This document shows positions 52,536 to 61,700 of a stretch of 64,000 nucleotides of DNA, piece after piece (positions within the stretch are counted from its first letter, which is position 1; every line of letters begins with the position of its first letter). Under the pieces are notes generated by a model. That model saw nothing but the letters and a program-made list of their open reading frames with translations, was not told where the DNA came from and made no database searches. Origin of the DNA: Bordetella pertussis 18323 (lineage in GTDB: Bacteria; Pseudomonadota; Gammaproteobacteria; Burkholderiales; Burkholderiaceae_B); the NCBI RefSeq assembly GCF_000306945.1, contig NC_018518.1:3720001-3784000 (forward strand), given 5' to 3'. A program made the translations under genes and the position numbers.

Positions 52536-54904
52536 GCTGCCTCCCCGGCGCCTTGCGCAATGGCCTGCAGCACGCGGATCGGCGTCAGCGGGGTGCGCGA
52601 CAGCTCGGCGGCGCCCAGGCCGCGCAGCGCATCGTTGACTGCGTTGAACAGCACCGCGGGCGGCGCGATCGCACCGCCCTCGCCCATGCCCTTGGCGCCG
52701 AATTCCGTATGCGGCGACGGCGTCTCGAAATGGTGCAGCCGCATGTTGGGCACCTCGGTCGGGCCGGGCAGCATATAGTCGGCCAGCGTCGAGGCCAGCG
52801 GCTGGCCATTGGCGTCGTAGGGCGTCTCTTCGTAGAACGCGGTGCCGATGCCCTGCGCGATGCCGCCGATGGTCTGGCCTTCCACGACCATGGGGTTGAT
52901 CATGGTGCCGCAATCCTCGACGACCACGTAATCCAGTATCTCGACCGCGCCGGTGTCCGGATCCACCGCCACCACGGCGGCGTGGCTGGCGTAGGTGAAG
53001 CAGCCGGTGTCGACCTTGGGCTTGTAGCCCACGTTCACTTCCAGGCCCGCCGGGTCCACGTCGGGCGGCAGCAATTGCGGCCGCAGGTACCAGGCGTCGG
53101 CAACGTCGCCGGTGGCGACCGATTTCTCGCCGGCCCGGTAGATGCCGTCCTGCAGCGTCACCGCGTCGTCGGCCACGCCCAGCATGTGCGCGGCGATGTG
53201 CCGCATGCGCGGCAGCAGGCGCTTGCATGCCTGCGACACCGCGCCGCCGGACATGACCAGCGAGCGCGATGCGTAGGTGCCGGTGGAGAACGGCGTCTGG
53301 CCGGTATCGCCATGCAGCACCTTGATGCGCGCCACGTCGATGCCGAGAATCTCATGGGCGATCTGGGCGAAGGTGGTTTCCATGCCCTGGCCGTGCGAGT
53401 GCACGCCCACGCGCACTTCCAGCCCGCCATCGGGCGTCACGCGCACCGTCGCCTGGTCGAAGCCCGGAATCACGGGCGTGCCCCAGGCGGCGAATACCGA
53501 GGTGCCGTGCGCGGCCTGCTCGGTATAGGTGGCCACGCCCACGCCGATGCGCCGGCCGTCGGCCTCGCCGCGGGCCTGGCGGGTCCGCACGCCGTCGATG
53601 TCTATCATCTCCAGCGCCTTGCGCAGGCTGGCCGGGTAGTCGCCGCTGTCGAAGTGCTTGTTGGTCACATTGACGTAAGGCATCTGCTCGGGTTGCACCA
53701 GGTTCTCCAGGCGCACTTCCCAAGGCTCGCGGCCCACTTCGCGCGCCACGGCGTCCATCGTCAGCTCGATGGCGAAGCACACGCCGGTACGCCCGCGATA
53801 TGGCACGAAGCCGGGTTTGTTGGTAGCCACGCAGCGCGTCTCGCAGCGGTAGCCGCGAAAGCCATAGGGCCCGGGCAGGTTGCCGACCGCCTGGCCAGGC
53901 TCGAGCCCGATGGTGAAGGGCCACACCGAATAGGCGCCGCCGTCTATCGTGATCCGGGCGTCCAGCGCCAGCAGCTTGCCGCGCTTGTCCGCATAGGCGG
54001 TCATTTCGTAATGGTGCTCGCGCGAATTGGCGCCGGCCGTCAGGTGTTCACGGCGGTCCTCGATGAAGCGGAACGGGCGCTTGTAGGTCTTGGCCAGCCA
54101 GGCCACACAGAGCTCTTCCTGCTGCAGCACGCACTTGTAGCCGAACGCGCCGCCCACGTCGGGCGACACCACCCGCACGCGGCCCTGTTCGAGGTCCAGG
54201 CACTGGGCCAGCACGCTGCGTATCATGTGCGGCACTTGCGTGGCGCTGATCACCACCAGCTGGTCGGCCTGGTGGTCCCAGTAGGCCAGCACCGCCTTGC
54301 CTTCCATGGGAACCATGCATTGCCGCGCCAGGTCGATCTTGCGCCTGACCACCACCTCGGCGCGCGCGGCATGTTCGTCGAAGTCGCGGTCGGCGTTCAA
54401 GGTGACGAACACGTTGTCGCGCCAGTGCTCGTGCACCAGGTCCGACGTGGCCTGCTGCGCGCCGGCCACGTCGGCATAGACCGGCAGGTCGTCATAATCG
54501 ACTTCCACCAGCTCGGCATGGTCTTCCGCCTCGGCGCGCGTCGGCGCGAACGTCATGGCCACCGGCTCGCCGACGAAGCGCACCTTGCCGCTGGCCAGCG
54601 GCGGCTGAACCGAGGGCTGGTAGGTCGGCAGGGTCGAATCGGCCGCGATATCGCGCGCATCGCCCATCATCGAGCGCAGCACGACCTTGTCGCGCACGCT
54701 CTCGGGCACCCGCACATCGGTAATGCGCGCATGCGCCAGCGGACTGCGCAGGAATGCCACCTCGCACAGCCCGGGCATGGCCATGTCGGCCACGAAGTTG
54801 CCCTTGCCATGCAGATGGCGCGCGTCCTCCTTGCGGGGAACGCGCGCCCCGACTCCTTGCCGTGAACCGGCGCCAACCTCGGCGCCGGTATGTTCTGTCG
54901 TCAT
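52532..54904 (-). CDS. Molybdenum hydroxylase large subunit (CoxL/XdhB-like)
   Basis: This 790-residue subunit carries molybdopterin. It shows RVPRKEDARHLHGKGNFVAD, VSPDVGGAFGYKCVLQQEEL, PYRGRTGVCFAIELTMDAVA and, near the end, GAKGMGEGGAIAPPAVLFNA with the catalytic Glu. It lacks the AYXCSFR loop of true CO dehydrogenase, so it is a hydroxylase of another compound, most likely an N-heterocycle. By context with the ring-cleavage genes it may be the picolinate 6-hydroxylase (PicA-type). It is 29 bp downstream of dctP. Confidence 0.92.
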   Translation of the reverse strand: MTTEHTGAEVGAGSRQGVGARVPRKEDARHLHGKGNFVADMAMPGLCEVAFLRSPLAHARITDVRVPESVRDKVVLRSMMGDARDIAADSTLPTYQPSVQPPLASGKVRFVGEPVAMTFAPTRAEAEDHAELVEVDYDDLPVYADVAGAQQATSDLVHEHWRDNVFVTLNADRDFDEHAARAEVVVRRKIDLARQCMVPMEGKAVLAYWDHQADQLVVISATQVPHMIRSVLAQCLDLEQGRVRVVSPDVGGAFGYKCVLQQEELCVAWLAKTYKRPFRFIEDRREHLTAGANSREHHYEMTAYADKRGKLLALDARITIDGGAYSVWPFTIGLEPGQAVGNLPGPYGFRGYRCETRCVATNKPGFVPYRGRTGVCFAIELTMDAVAREVGREPWEVRLENLVQPEQMPYVNVTNKHFDSGDYPASLRKALEMIDIDGVRTRQARGEADGRRIGVGVATYTEQAAHGTSVFAAWGTPVIPGFDQATVRVTPDGGLEVRVGVHSHGQGMETTFAQIAHEILGIDVARIKVLHGDTGQTPFSTGTYASRSLVMSGGAVSQACKRLLPRMRHIAAHMLGVADDAVTLQDGIYRAGEKSVATGDVADAWYLRPQLLPPDVDPAGLEVNVGYKPKVDTGCFTYASHAAVVAVDPDTGAVEILDYVVVEDCGTMINPMVVEGQTIGGIAQGIGTAFYEETPYDANGQPLASTLADYMLPGPTEVPNMRLHHFETPSPHTEFGAKGMGEGGAIAPPAVLFNAVNDALRGLGAAELSRTPLTPIRVLQAIAQGAGEAA

Positions 54905-54933
54905 GACTGCCCTTTGAAACTGAATGACGTCGA

Positions 54934-56037
54934 TTACTTGGCCTGCGCCCGCGCCACGGCCGCGAAGGTGTAGTTGTCCAACGCGTTCTCCGCGACGCGG
55001 AACCAGCCCGCCTCGTCTTCCTGGAATTTCTTCCAGCCGGGATAAATGGCCTTGAAGTCGGGATTCTTTTCCGACAGCTCGGTCCACAATTGCTGTGATG
55101 CCTTGTATACCGCGTCCATGACTTCCTTGGGGAAGAAACTGACCTTGGCGCCGCCGGCGATCAGCTTGCGCAGCGCAAGGGGGTTGCGGGCGTCGTAGTT
55201 CGCCAGCATTCTCATGCTCTGCTCGCCGCAGGCGGCCTCGAACGCCGCCTGGTAGGCCGGCGGCAGCGCTTCCCAGGCCTTGTCGTTGACCATGGAGGTG
55301 ATCGAGGCGCTGCCTTCGAACCAGCCCGGCGAGTAGTAGTAGGGCGCCACCTTGTTGAAGCCCAGCTTTTCATCGTCGTACGGCCCGATCCACTCGGCCG
55401 CGTCGATGGTGCCCTTCTCCAGCGCGGGGTAGATGTCGCCCGGCGGAATCTGTTGCGGCACCACGCCCAGCTTGGACAGCACCATGCCGCCGATGCCCCC
55501 GATACGCATGTTCAGGCCATTGAGGTCGGCGGTAGACTTGATTTCCTTGCGGTACCAGCCGTCCATCTGCACGCCCACGTTGCCACAGACGTGGTTGACG
55601 ATGTTGTATTTCTTGTACAGCTCGCGCAGCTGCTGCAGACCCCCGCCGTAGTGGATCCAGGCGTTGTGCTGGCGCGCGTTCAGGCCGAACGACAGGCCAG
55701 TATCGAACGTCAGCGCCGTGTTCTTGCCGATGTACATCGTGCTCAGCACATGGTTGCATTCCACGGTGCCGTTGCTGACCGCGTCCATGTTCTGCGCGGA
55801 AGGAACCAGTTCACCGCCGGGAAATGCGCGGATCTCGAACTTGCCGTCGGTCAGCTGGCCGACACGCTTGCACAGCTCGTCGGCCGAGCCGTAGATCGTG
55901 TCCAGGCTCTTGGGCCAGCTGGTCGACATGCGCCAGCGGACGGTCGGGTTGGCCTGCGCCATGGCGGGCATGCCCACCGCGGCCAGGCCGGCGCCGGCAG
56001 CGCCGGCGGCTTGTGCGAGAAAACGGCGTCGTTGCAT
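54934..56037 (-). CDS. TRAP transporter solute receptor (DctP family)
   Basis: This 367-residue receptor has a twin-arginine-like signal (MQRRRFLAQAAGAAGAGLAA, cut near AMAQA). Its DctP/TAXI-like body includes VRWRMSTSWPKSLDTIYGSA, RIGGIGGMVLSKLGVVPQQI and EKGTIDAAEWIGPYDDEKLG, where the WIGP region packs on the ligand. It belongs to the subgroup for aromatic or keto acids. It begins the long minus operon whose last two genes are DctQ and DctM. A control region with perfect palindromes lies upstream. Confidence 0.93.
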   Translation of the reverse strand: MQRRRFLAQAAGAAGAGLAAVGMPAMAQANPTVRWRMSTSWPKSLDTIYGSADELCKRVGQLTDGKFEIRAFPGGELVPSAQNMDAVSNGTVECNHVLSTMYIGKNTALTFDTGLSFGLNARQHNAWIHYGGGLQQLRELYKKYNIVNHVCGNVGVQMDGWYRKEIKSTADLNGLNMRIGGIGGMVLSKLGVVPQQIPPGDIYPALEKGTIDAAEWIGPYDDEKLGFNKVAPYYYSPGWFEGSASITSMVNDKAWEALPPAYQAAFEAACGEQSMRMLANYDARNPLALRKLIAGGAKVSFFPKEVMDAVYKASQQLWTELSEKNPDFKAIYPGWKKFQEDEAGWFRVAENALDNYTFAAVARAQAK

Positions 56038-56226
56038 GACTTGCTCCTGAGCTGTCGAATCGAATGCGAATATCTGCTTGTCTGGACACGGCCGGCCGTG
56101 TCCGGGGAATCCCGGCCGTCGGCGCGCCGGGTTGTACCGCCAACTGCATCCGGGAGCTGAAGCCCGGTTTGGAACGACTTGCCCGCATGCCCGCTTCGGC
56201 CGCCTGAAACGTGCCGAAAAAAAGTA

Positions 56227-56254
56227 AGTATGCTGACGTTTTATTCAGCATACT
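56227..56254. promoter_or_regulatory. Perfect inverted repeat in divergent control region
   Basis: AGTATGCTGA (56227-56236) and TCAGCATACT (56245-56254) are perfect complements around 8 bp (CGTTTTAT). It lies 190 bp upstream of dctP in the 469-bp space between the two catabolic operons. Together with the site at 56485-56496 it shares the half-site TCAG(C/T)A. A MarR- or GntR-type regulator could bind here. Confidence 0.6.
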
Positions 56255-56484
56255 GATAGTGTTTTTGAGTGTCAACGAGGTTTTCCCCGGTGTTCCTGCC
56301 GGGCTCGCGTCCGCGTTTTCGCGGGCCGGTGCGGCGAGCGGCAAGTCCAGCAATGGCGCGGCTTGGCGCGTGATCGGCGCGTGCCCGCCGGGGCGGGCCG
56401 GCCAGCCCCGCGACCGGGCGGCGCGACCAGGGAAATCCCTAGGATAAATTTCCGTTTTATAGGAAGTACACTGCGCATACTTAC

Positions 56485-56496
56485 TCAGTACACTGA
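56485..56496. promoter_or_regulatory. Palindrome next to the oxygenase operon start
   Basis: TCAGTACACTGA is a 12-bp palindrome (TCAGT-AC-ACTGA). It ends 10 bp before the ferredoxin ATG at 56507 and overlaps a repeated AGTACACTG (also at 56465). A repressor here would block the start of transcription or translation of the oxygenase operon. Confidence 0.55.
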
Positions 56497-56506
56497 ATAT
56501 TTAGCC

Positions 56507-56818
56507 ATGAACTGGATCAAGATCGCGACTACCGACCAACTCGAGGACGACGAGGTCATGCCCGTTACCGCCGGCGAGGCGAAATTGGCCCTGTATCGCA
56601 GCGAAGGCGAATACTTCGCTTCGGACAATGTCTGTACCCACGCCTATGCCCTGCTGTCCGACGGCTATCTGGAGGATGGCTGCATCGAATGCCCGCTGCA
56701 TCAGGCCAGGTTCGACATCAAGACCGGCAAGGCCATGTGCGCGCCGGCGACGGCCGACATCCGCATCTATCCGCTGAAGATCGAGAACGACGACATCTAC
56801 GTCGATCTGCAAGCCTGA
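56507..56818 (+). CDS. Rieske-type ferredoxin of aromatic oxygenase
   Basis: This 103-residue ferredoxin carries one Rieske 2Fe-2S cluster with ligands C43 and H45 (CTH) and C62 and H65 (CPLH). It passes electrons from the reductase to the oxygenase, and resembles ferredoxins of naphthalene, salicylate and anthranilate oxygenases. It is the first gene of the operon, 3 bp before the reductase. Confidence 0.94.
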   Translation: MNWIKIATTDQLEDDEVMPVTAGEAKLALYRSEGEYFASDNVCTHAYALLSDGYLEDGCIECPLHQARFDIKTGKAMCAPATADIRIYPLKIENDDIYVDLQA

Positions 56819-56820
56819 TC

Positions 56821-58083
56821 ATGGACGAGATCCAATCCATCGTGATCGTGGGCGCGGGCCAGGCTGGCGCGGTCGCCGCGGCCAGCCTGCGGCAGCTGGG
56901 CTATCGCGGCGGGCTGACCCTGGTCGGCCAGGAGGCCCACCCGCCCTACGAGCGCCCGCCGCTGTCCAAGGCGGTCTTGCAGGGTACGGCCACGCATGCC
57001 GAGGCCGCCGTGCACCCCGCCGGCTTCTATGCCGAGAACGACATCGCGCTGCTTACCGAGACGGCGGTCGCCGCGCTCGATCCGGCCGCGCGCACGGTGC
57101 GGCTGGCCGACGGGCGCACGCTGCCATACGACCGCTGCCTGCTGGCCACCGGCGGCCATGCGCGCGAATTGCCGGCCCTGCCGCGCGGACGCGCCGGCGT
57201 GCACTACATCCGCACGCTGGACGACGCCCTGGACCTGCGCGCGGCGCTGCGCCCGGGCGTGCGCGCAGCCGTCATCGGCGGCGGCTTTCTGGGCCTGGAG
57301 GTGGCCTCCACCGCCCGCGAACTGGGCGCCAAGGTCACGGTAATCGAAAACGGGTCCCGCCTGCTCGAGCGCGCCCTACCGGCCATCGTGTCGGACTGGC
57401 TGGCCGAACGCGTGCGCGCCAGCGGCGTCGACCTGCGCCTGGGCGGCGCGATCGCCGCCATCGGCGACGGCCCGCCCTATGCCATCACCCTGGCCGACGG
57501 TACGCAGGTGAACGCCGACCTGATCGTGGTCAGTATCGGCCTGGCGCCCGAGGTCACGCTGGCGCGGCAGGCCGGCCTGCCGCTGGACGACAACGGCGGG
57601 ATTTGCGTCGACAGCCAGGCGCGCACGGCCGACCCCCAGGTCTATGCGGCCGGAGACTGCGCCAGCCAGCCGCGCGCCTGCCTGGGCACGGCCGCGCGCT
57701 TCGAATCGTGGCAGAACGCCAACGAACAGGCGCGCGCGGCGGCCGCGGCCATGCTGGGCCTGGCGCCCGCCGCCGAACCCTATCCGTGGTTCTGGACCGA
57801 CCAGTACGGCTGCAACATCCAGATCCTGGGCTTGCCGCAACCCGGCCTGCGCTATGTATGCCGCCCGCAAACGGACCCGCAGGCCGCGCCGCGCGTGCTG
57901 TGGATCGGCTTGCGCGATGGCGTGCCCTGCCATGGCATCGCCGTCAACGCGGGCGGCGACCTGCGCCAGCTGCGGGTGCTGTTCGAACGCGGCATCCCCG
58001 TCGATCCGCACCGCCTGGCCGATCCGGCCGAAGCGCTCAAACCCCTGGTCAAGGCCTGGCAGGCCGCCATCGCCGTGGCCTGA
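56821..58083 (+). CDS. FAD-dependent ferredoxin reductase of aromatic oxygenase
   Basis: This 420-residue enzyme moves electrons from NAD(P)H to the ferredoxin. It has an N-terminal FAD-binding loop (IVIVGAGQAGAVAAASLRQL), a second NAD loop (AAVIGGGFLGLEVASTAREL), the FAD motif VYAAGDCASQP and a C-terminal reductase domain. It starts 2 bp after the ferredoxin stop. Confidence 0.94.
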   Translation: MDEIQSIVIVGAGQAGAVAAASLRQLGYRGGLTLVGQEAHPPYERPPLSKAVLQGTATHAEAAVHPAGFYAENDIALLTETAVAALDPAARTVRLADGRTLPYDRCLLATGGHARELPALPRGRAGVHYIRTLDDALDLRAALRPGVRAAVIGGGFLGLEVASTARELGAKVTVIENGSRLLERALPAIVSDWLAERVRASGVDLRLGGAIAAIGDGPPYAITLADGTQVNADLIVVSIGLAPEVTLARQAGLPLDDNGGICVDSQARTADPQVYAAGDCASQPRACLGTAARFESWQNANEQARAAAAAMLGLAPAAEPYPWFWTDQYGCNIQILGLPQPGLRYVCRPQTDPQAAPRVLWIGLRDGVPCHGIAVNAGGDLRQLRVLFERGIPVDPHRLADPAEALKPLVKAWQAAIAVA

Positions 58084-58118
58084 CCGCACTCGATAACGCC
58101 CACACAGGAGCTGTCTCC

Positions 58119-59408
58119 ATGTACCAATCCCAAACCGTCATCGGCCGTACTCTGGCGGCCAAGGACGCCCCGCTGTCGGAATGCGCGTGGCCGCAGTATG
58201 CCCTGCACTTCATCCCCGACTGGGTCTACACGAACAACGCGGTCTACGAGCAGGAGCTGGAAAAGATCTTCCGCGGCAAGACGTGGAATTTCGTCGCCCT
58301 GGAAGCCGAGCTCCCCAATGCCGGCGACTACAAGCGCTCGTACGTGGGCGCCAAGCCCGTCGTGGTGTCGCGCGCCGAGGACGGCTCGATCAACGTGTTC
58401 GAGAACCGCTGCGCGCACCGTGGCGCCGAGTTCTGTCGCCACAACCAGGGCAACGCCAAAGAGTTCGTCTGCCCCTACCACCAGTGGTCGTACGATCTGA
58501 AGGGCAACCTGCAAGGTATCCCGTTCAAGCGTGGCGTCAACCGCGAAGGCGGCATGCCCAAGGATTTCAAGAACGACGAGCACGGCCTGCGCCGCCTGCA
58601 CGTGACCACGCGCAACGGCGTGGTATTCGCCTCCTACAGCAGTGAAGTCGAACCGATCGCGGAGTACCTCACGCCCGAGATCCTGGCCGATTTCGACGCC
58701 GTCTTCCCCGGCAAGAAGCTGAAGATCCTCGGCTACTACCGCAACGAGTTGCCCTGCAACTGGAAGATGTACCACGAGAACCTGAAGGACCCGTACCACG
58801 CCACGCTGCTGCACTCCTTCCTGGTGGTGTTCGGCCTGCTGGTGGCCGGCAACAAGTCCGCCATGCTGGTCGACTCGGTCCATGGGCGCCACGGCACCAT
58901 GGCCTCGGCCAAGAGCGAGGACAAGTACGCCACCGTCAGCGAAGAGAACAAGAAGGAAATGCGGTCGTTCCACGATGGCCTGCGCCTGCGCGACGACCGC
59001 TTCCTGGAATTCATCAAGGAATTCGACTCGCCCTGGTCGGTGACGATGCAGACCATCTGGCCCAACCTGATCGTGCAGCGCGAAATGAACACCCTGGGCG
59101 TGCGCCACATCATCCCCAACGGCCCCGACAGCATGATCATGCAATGGACCATGTTCGGGTACGAGGACGACACCGAGGAGATGCAGCGCCACCGCCTGCG
59201 CCAGGGCAACCTGATGGGCCCGGCGGGCTTCCTCGGCCTGGAAGACAACGAAGCCATGAAATTCGTGCAGGAGGGCGTGCGCCGCGCCAGCACCGACGTC
59301 AACGTGATCAAGCTGGAGTCGGGCAAGCAGGGCACCTCGAACACGCTGATTTCCGAAGCGGCCATCCGTTCGATGTACAGCTACTACCGCGAAGTCATGG
59401 GCTTCTGA
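58119..59408 (+). CDS. Ring-hydroxylating oxygenase alpha subunit
   Basis: This 429-residue catalytic subunit has Rieske ligands C98, H100, C118 and H121 (CAHRG, CPYHQW) and a mononuclear iron site in NLKDPYHATLLH, with D224 (bridging), H227 and H232. It resembles large subunits acting on salicylate or anthranilate-type acids. In this cluster it is the best candidate for the oxygenase that converts 6-hydroxypicolinate to 3,6-dihydroxypicolinate (PicB-type). The substrate is inferred from context. Confidence 0.92.
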   Translation: MYQSQTVIGRTLAAKDAPLSECAWPQYALHFIPDWVYTNNAVYEQELEKIFRGKTWNFVALEAELPNAGDYKRSYVGAKPVVVSRAEDGSINVFENRCAHRGAEFCRHNQGNAKEFVCPYHQWSYDLKGNLQGIPFKRGVNREGGMPKDFKNDEHGLRRLHVTTRNGVVFASYSSEVEPIAEYLTPEILADFDAVFPGKKLKILGYYRNELPCNWKMYHENLKDPYHATLLHSFLVVFGLLVAGNKSAMLVDSVHGRHGTMASAKSEDKYATVSEENKKEMRSFHDGLRLRDDRFLEFIKEFDSPWSVTMQTIWPNLIVQREMNTLGVRHIIPNGPDSMIMQWTMFGYEDDTEEMQRHRLRQGNLMGPAGFLGLEDNEAMKFVQEGVRRASTDVNVIKLESGKQGTSNTLISEAAIRSMYSYYREVMGF

Positions 59409-59422
59409 ATCAGGACAGCATA

Positions 59423-59938
59423 ATGAGCCAGACGTTCTTCCCTCCCCGTACGATCGACCCCGCCCGCGCCATTGCGCTGAAGCTGGAGGTCGAAGAGTTC
59501 AACGCCGACTACTGCGCCGCCCTGGATGGCGGCCAGGTCGAATCGTGGCCGGATTTCTTCACCGAAACCGCGCTGTACCGCGTGACGGCGCGCGAGAATG
59601 CCGAGCTGAACCTGCCGGTGGGCCTGGTTTATGCCGAAGGCCGCGACATGATGCACGACCGCGCCGTGGCGATTTCGCGCACGCAGATGTTCGCGCCGCG
59701 CTATATGCTGCACATGGTGAGCAACACCCGCGTCACCAGCGAAACGCCAGACGGCGAGATCGCCGCATCCAGCACTTTCCTGCTGATGCAGACCCTGGTC
59801 GAGGGCCCCACCACCCTGCACCTGGCCGGCAGCTACCACGACCGCTTCGTGCGCGAGAACGGCACCCTCAAGCTGCAGGAACGCCAGGTCATCTACGACA
59901 CCGCCATCCTGGCCAACGACCTGGTCTATCCCGTGTAG
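59423..59938 (+). CDS. Ring-hydroxylating oxygenase beta subunit
   Basis: This 171-residue small subunit has the NTF2-like fold of oxygenase beta chains (ALKLEVEEFNADYCAALDGG, WPDFFTETALYRVTARENAE, APRYMLHMVSNTRVTSETPD). It supports the alpha trimer structurally. It is 14 bp after the alpha gene and ends the plus-strand operon, before a palindromic repeat. Confidence 0.93.
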   Translation: MSQTFFPPRTIDPARAIALKLEVEEFNADYCAALDGGQVESWPDFFTETALYRVTARENAELNLPVGLVYAEGRDMMHDRAVAISRTQMFAPRYMLHMVSNTRVTSETPDGEIAASSTFLLMQTLVEGPTTLHLAGSYHDRFVRENGTLKLQERQVIYDTAILANDLVYPV

Positions 59939-59970
59939 GCAGCGGGGAGGACGGGCTCCCAGGGTTCGGC

Positions 59971-60003
59971 AGGTGCCTGTCTCCCGTGCGGGGACAGGCA
60001 CCT
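59971..60003. repeat. GTGCCTGTC palindromic repeat, copy C
   Basis: AGGTGCCTGTC (59971-59981) is complementary to GACAGGCACCT (59993-60003) around CTCCCGTGCGG. It is a variant of the palindromes at 1134-1161 and 1203-1228. Here it lies between two convergent operons, 32 bp after the oxygenase and 6 bp before the nicF stop, so it may also serve as a two-way terminator. Confidence 0.75.
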
Positions 60004-60008
60004 GAGTG

Positions 60009-60626
60009 TCACTTTGTCTTTGCCAGCGCCTCGTCATGCGTCATCACGGCGGCGTATTTCTGGCGCATGTCGAACAGGTTGGCCTCGTGCGGGCCCAGCG
60101 CGCGATCGCCCACGCAATCGGACAGCACCAGCGGCCGAAAACCCGCCGACATCGCGTCGACCACGCTGGCGCGCACGCACCCGCTGGTGGTCGCCCCGGC
60201 CACCAGCAGCGTCTGCACCCCGCGCTGCGCCAGCCACGCCGCCAGCATCGTCCCGTAGAACGCCGACGGCGTGCTCTTGCGCACCACGTACTCGCCGGCC
60301 TGCGGCGCGAGCTGCGGCACGATCGCGCTGGCCGGCGCGTGCTCCTTGAGCGTGAGCATCCCCGGCACCTTGATGCTGAAGATATTGCCGTCGGCATCGT
60401 CGTCGGCATACACGATGCGGCTGTGCGCCACCGCCCAGCCCCGCTCGCGCGCGGCCGCCAGCACCGTGCGCGTGGTCTCGATCGCCGCCGCGATGTTGCC
60501 CCCGCCAAACTGCGCCGGGTCCGCGAACCCGTTGACGAAGTCCACGATCAGCAGCCCGTACGGCGCCTTCAACGGCAGCGCCGCCCCGAACCCCTGGCGC
60601 TCGTAGCTGCCCAGATCATTGCTCAT
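60009..60626 (-). CDS. nicF: Maleamate amidohydrolase
   Basis: This 205-residue isochorismatase-fold amidase has the triad at the same numbers as NicF of Pseudomonas: Asp29 (LLIVDFVNG), Lys117 (VVRKSTPSAF) and Cys150 (GATTSGCVRAS). It hydrolyses maleamate to maleate and ammonia, the last nitrogen-releasing step of 2,5-dihydroxypyridine breakdown. In the picolinate pathway the equivalent is PicF. It is the last gene of the minus operon. Confidence 0.9.
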   Translation of the reverse strand: MSNDLGSYERQGFGAALPLKAPYGLLIVDFVNGFADPAQFGGGNIAAAIETTRTVLAAARERGWAVAHSRIVYADDDADGNIFSIKVPGMLTLKEHAPASAIVPQLAPQAGEYVVRKSTPSAFYGTMLAAWLAQRGVQTLLVAGATTSGCVRASVVDAMSAGFRPLVLSDCVGDRALGPHEANLFDMRQKYAAVMTHDEALAKTK

Positions 60627-60641
60627 GTCCCTGCCCCTTCC

Positions 60642-61673
60642 TCAGTCCAGTACCTTGCCCTCGCGCACCACTTCGCGCCCGTCCAGGCGCACCGTGCAGC
60701 GGCGCAGCGGAATGTCGATATGGCAGGCCGTCGTGCGGCTGCCCCCCGCCTCGTTGTTCGGCCCCAGCGAGAACAGGAAATTGCCCTCGTAGGCCCGCGC
60801 ATCCATGCCGATGGTCGCCTCCCGGTCGTACAGCCCCAGCGTGGTCCAGCTCGCCCGCGGCTGCAGGCCCCAGCCGATGTGCGAGATCGCGTACGCCTGC
60901 GGGTCCTTGAACGTGGCCACGTACTCGCGCAGCATCTCCGCATCCAGCCCCCCTTCGATGCGCGTCGCGTAGCCGTTTTCCACCGTCAGCACGATGGGCT
61001 CGCTCACGTACGACTTCTGCGGCAGCAAAATGTCGCCCCGGTCGATCACGATCGTGCCGTTGGCCGAGCCCTCGTCGGGCCAGGTCAGCGCAAACCCGCT
61101 GGGCCAGTGGTCCCACCGCCCCGGCTCGTCCACGTAGCCGTACTCGCTGATCGCCGGAAACTCCCCCAGCCCGCAGCGCAGCCGCGTGCCCGCCTCCGAC
61201 TCCACCGTCATCTCGCGTGCGCCCGCGATGCGAGCCGCCGCCGCCTTGACCCGCTGCCGGTCGCCCTCGGTGGGCACCAGCCGCGCCAGCACCTCCGGCG
61301 GCTCGACCGCCAGCAAAATCCGCGTGCCCCCCTGCAGGATCTCGTGCTGCTCGGGCGAGAACAGCAGCGTCATCAGGTCCAGCACCAGGTCGCTCGCCTT
61401 GAGCATCGCGATCGCCGCCTTGTTGCCCGTCAGCGGCGTGGTCCCCAGGTACGCCAGCGCATCGCGGCTGAGCGCCTTCTCCCCATTGACCGGCGGCAGG
61501 TCCAGCCGATTGACCACCGCCCCCAGCGACTGCGCCGCCACCAGCGCCGTGCCCAGCGTCTGCGGGTGCGTGGCCGCGCTGGTCAGCACCGTCACCGTCT
61601 GCCCCGCCTGCAGCCTGGACAGGCGCAGCACCTGCGTCCAGGCCCGGATCATCTCGTAATCGCTCACCGGCAT
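60642..61673 (-). CDS. nicX: 2,5-Dihydroxypyridine 5,6-dioxygenase
   Basis: This 343-residue iron(II) enzyme opens the ring of 2,5-dihydroxypyridine to N-formylmaleamate. The metal ligands are H265 (SHIGWGL), H318 and D320 (CHIDIPL), the same numbers as in Pseudomonas NicX. The fold is related to leucine aminopeptidase-type M29 proteins. In the picolinate pathway the equivalent is PicD. It lies between nicD and nicF, each within about 30 bp. Confidence 0.92.
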   Translation of the reverse strand: MPVSDYEMIRAWTQVLRLSRLQAGQTVTVLTSAATHPQTLGTALVAAQSLGAVVNRLDLPPVNGEKALSRDALAYLGTTPLTGNKAAIAMLKASDLVLDLMTLLFSPEQHEILQGGTRILLAVEPPEVLARLVPTEGDRQRVKAAAARIAGAREMTVESEAGTRLRCGLGEFPAISEYGYVDEPGRWDHWPSGFALTWPDEGSANGTIVIDRGDILLPQKSYVSEPIVLTVENGYATRIEGGLDAEMLREYVATFKDPQAYAISHIGWGLQPRASWTTLGLYDREATIGMDARAYEGNFLFSLGPNNEAGGSRTTACHIDIPLRRCTVRLDGREVVREGKVLD

Positions 61674-61700
61674 CGCTACTCTCCTTGTGTCCTCGCGGCC

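Noticed and set aside
52532..54904. Carbon monoxide dehydrogenase large subunit
   Set aside because: The loop with the AYXCSFR motif that marks true CO dehydrogenase is absent, and the neighbours are pyridine-degradation genes. A heterocycle hydroxylase is a better reading.
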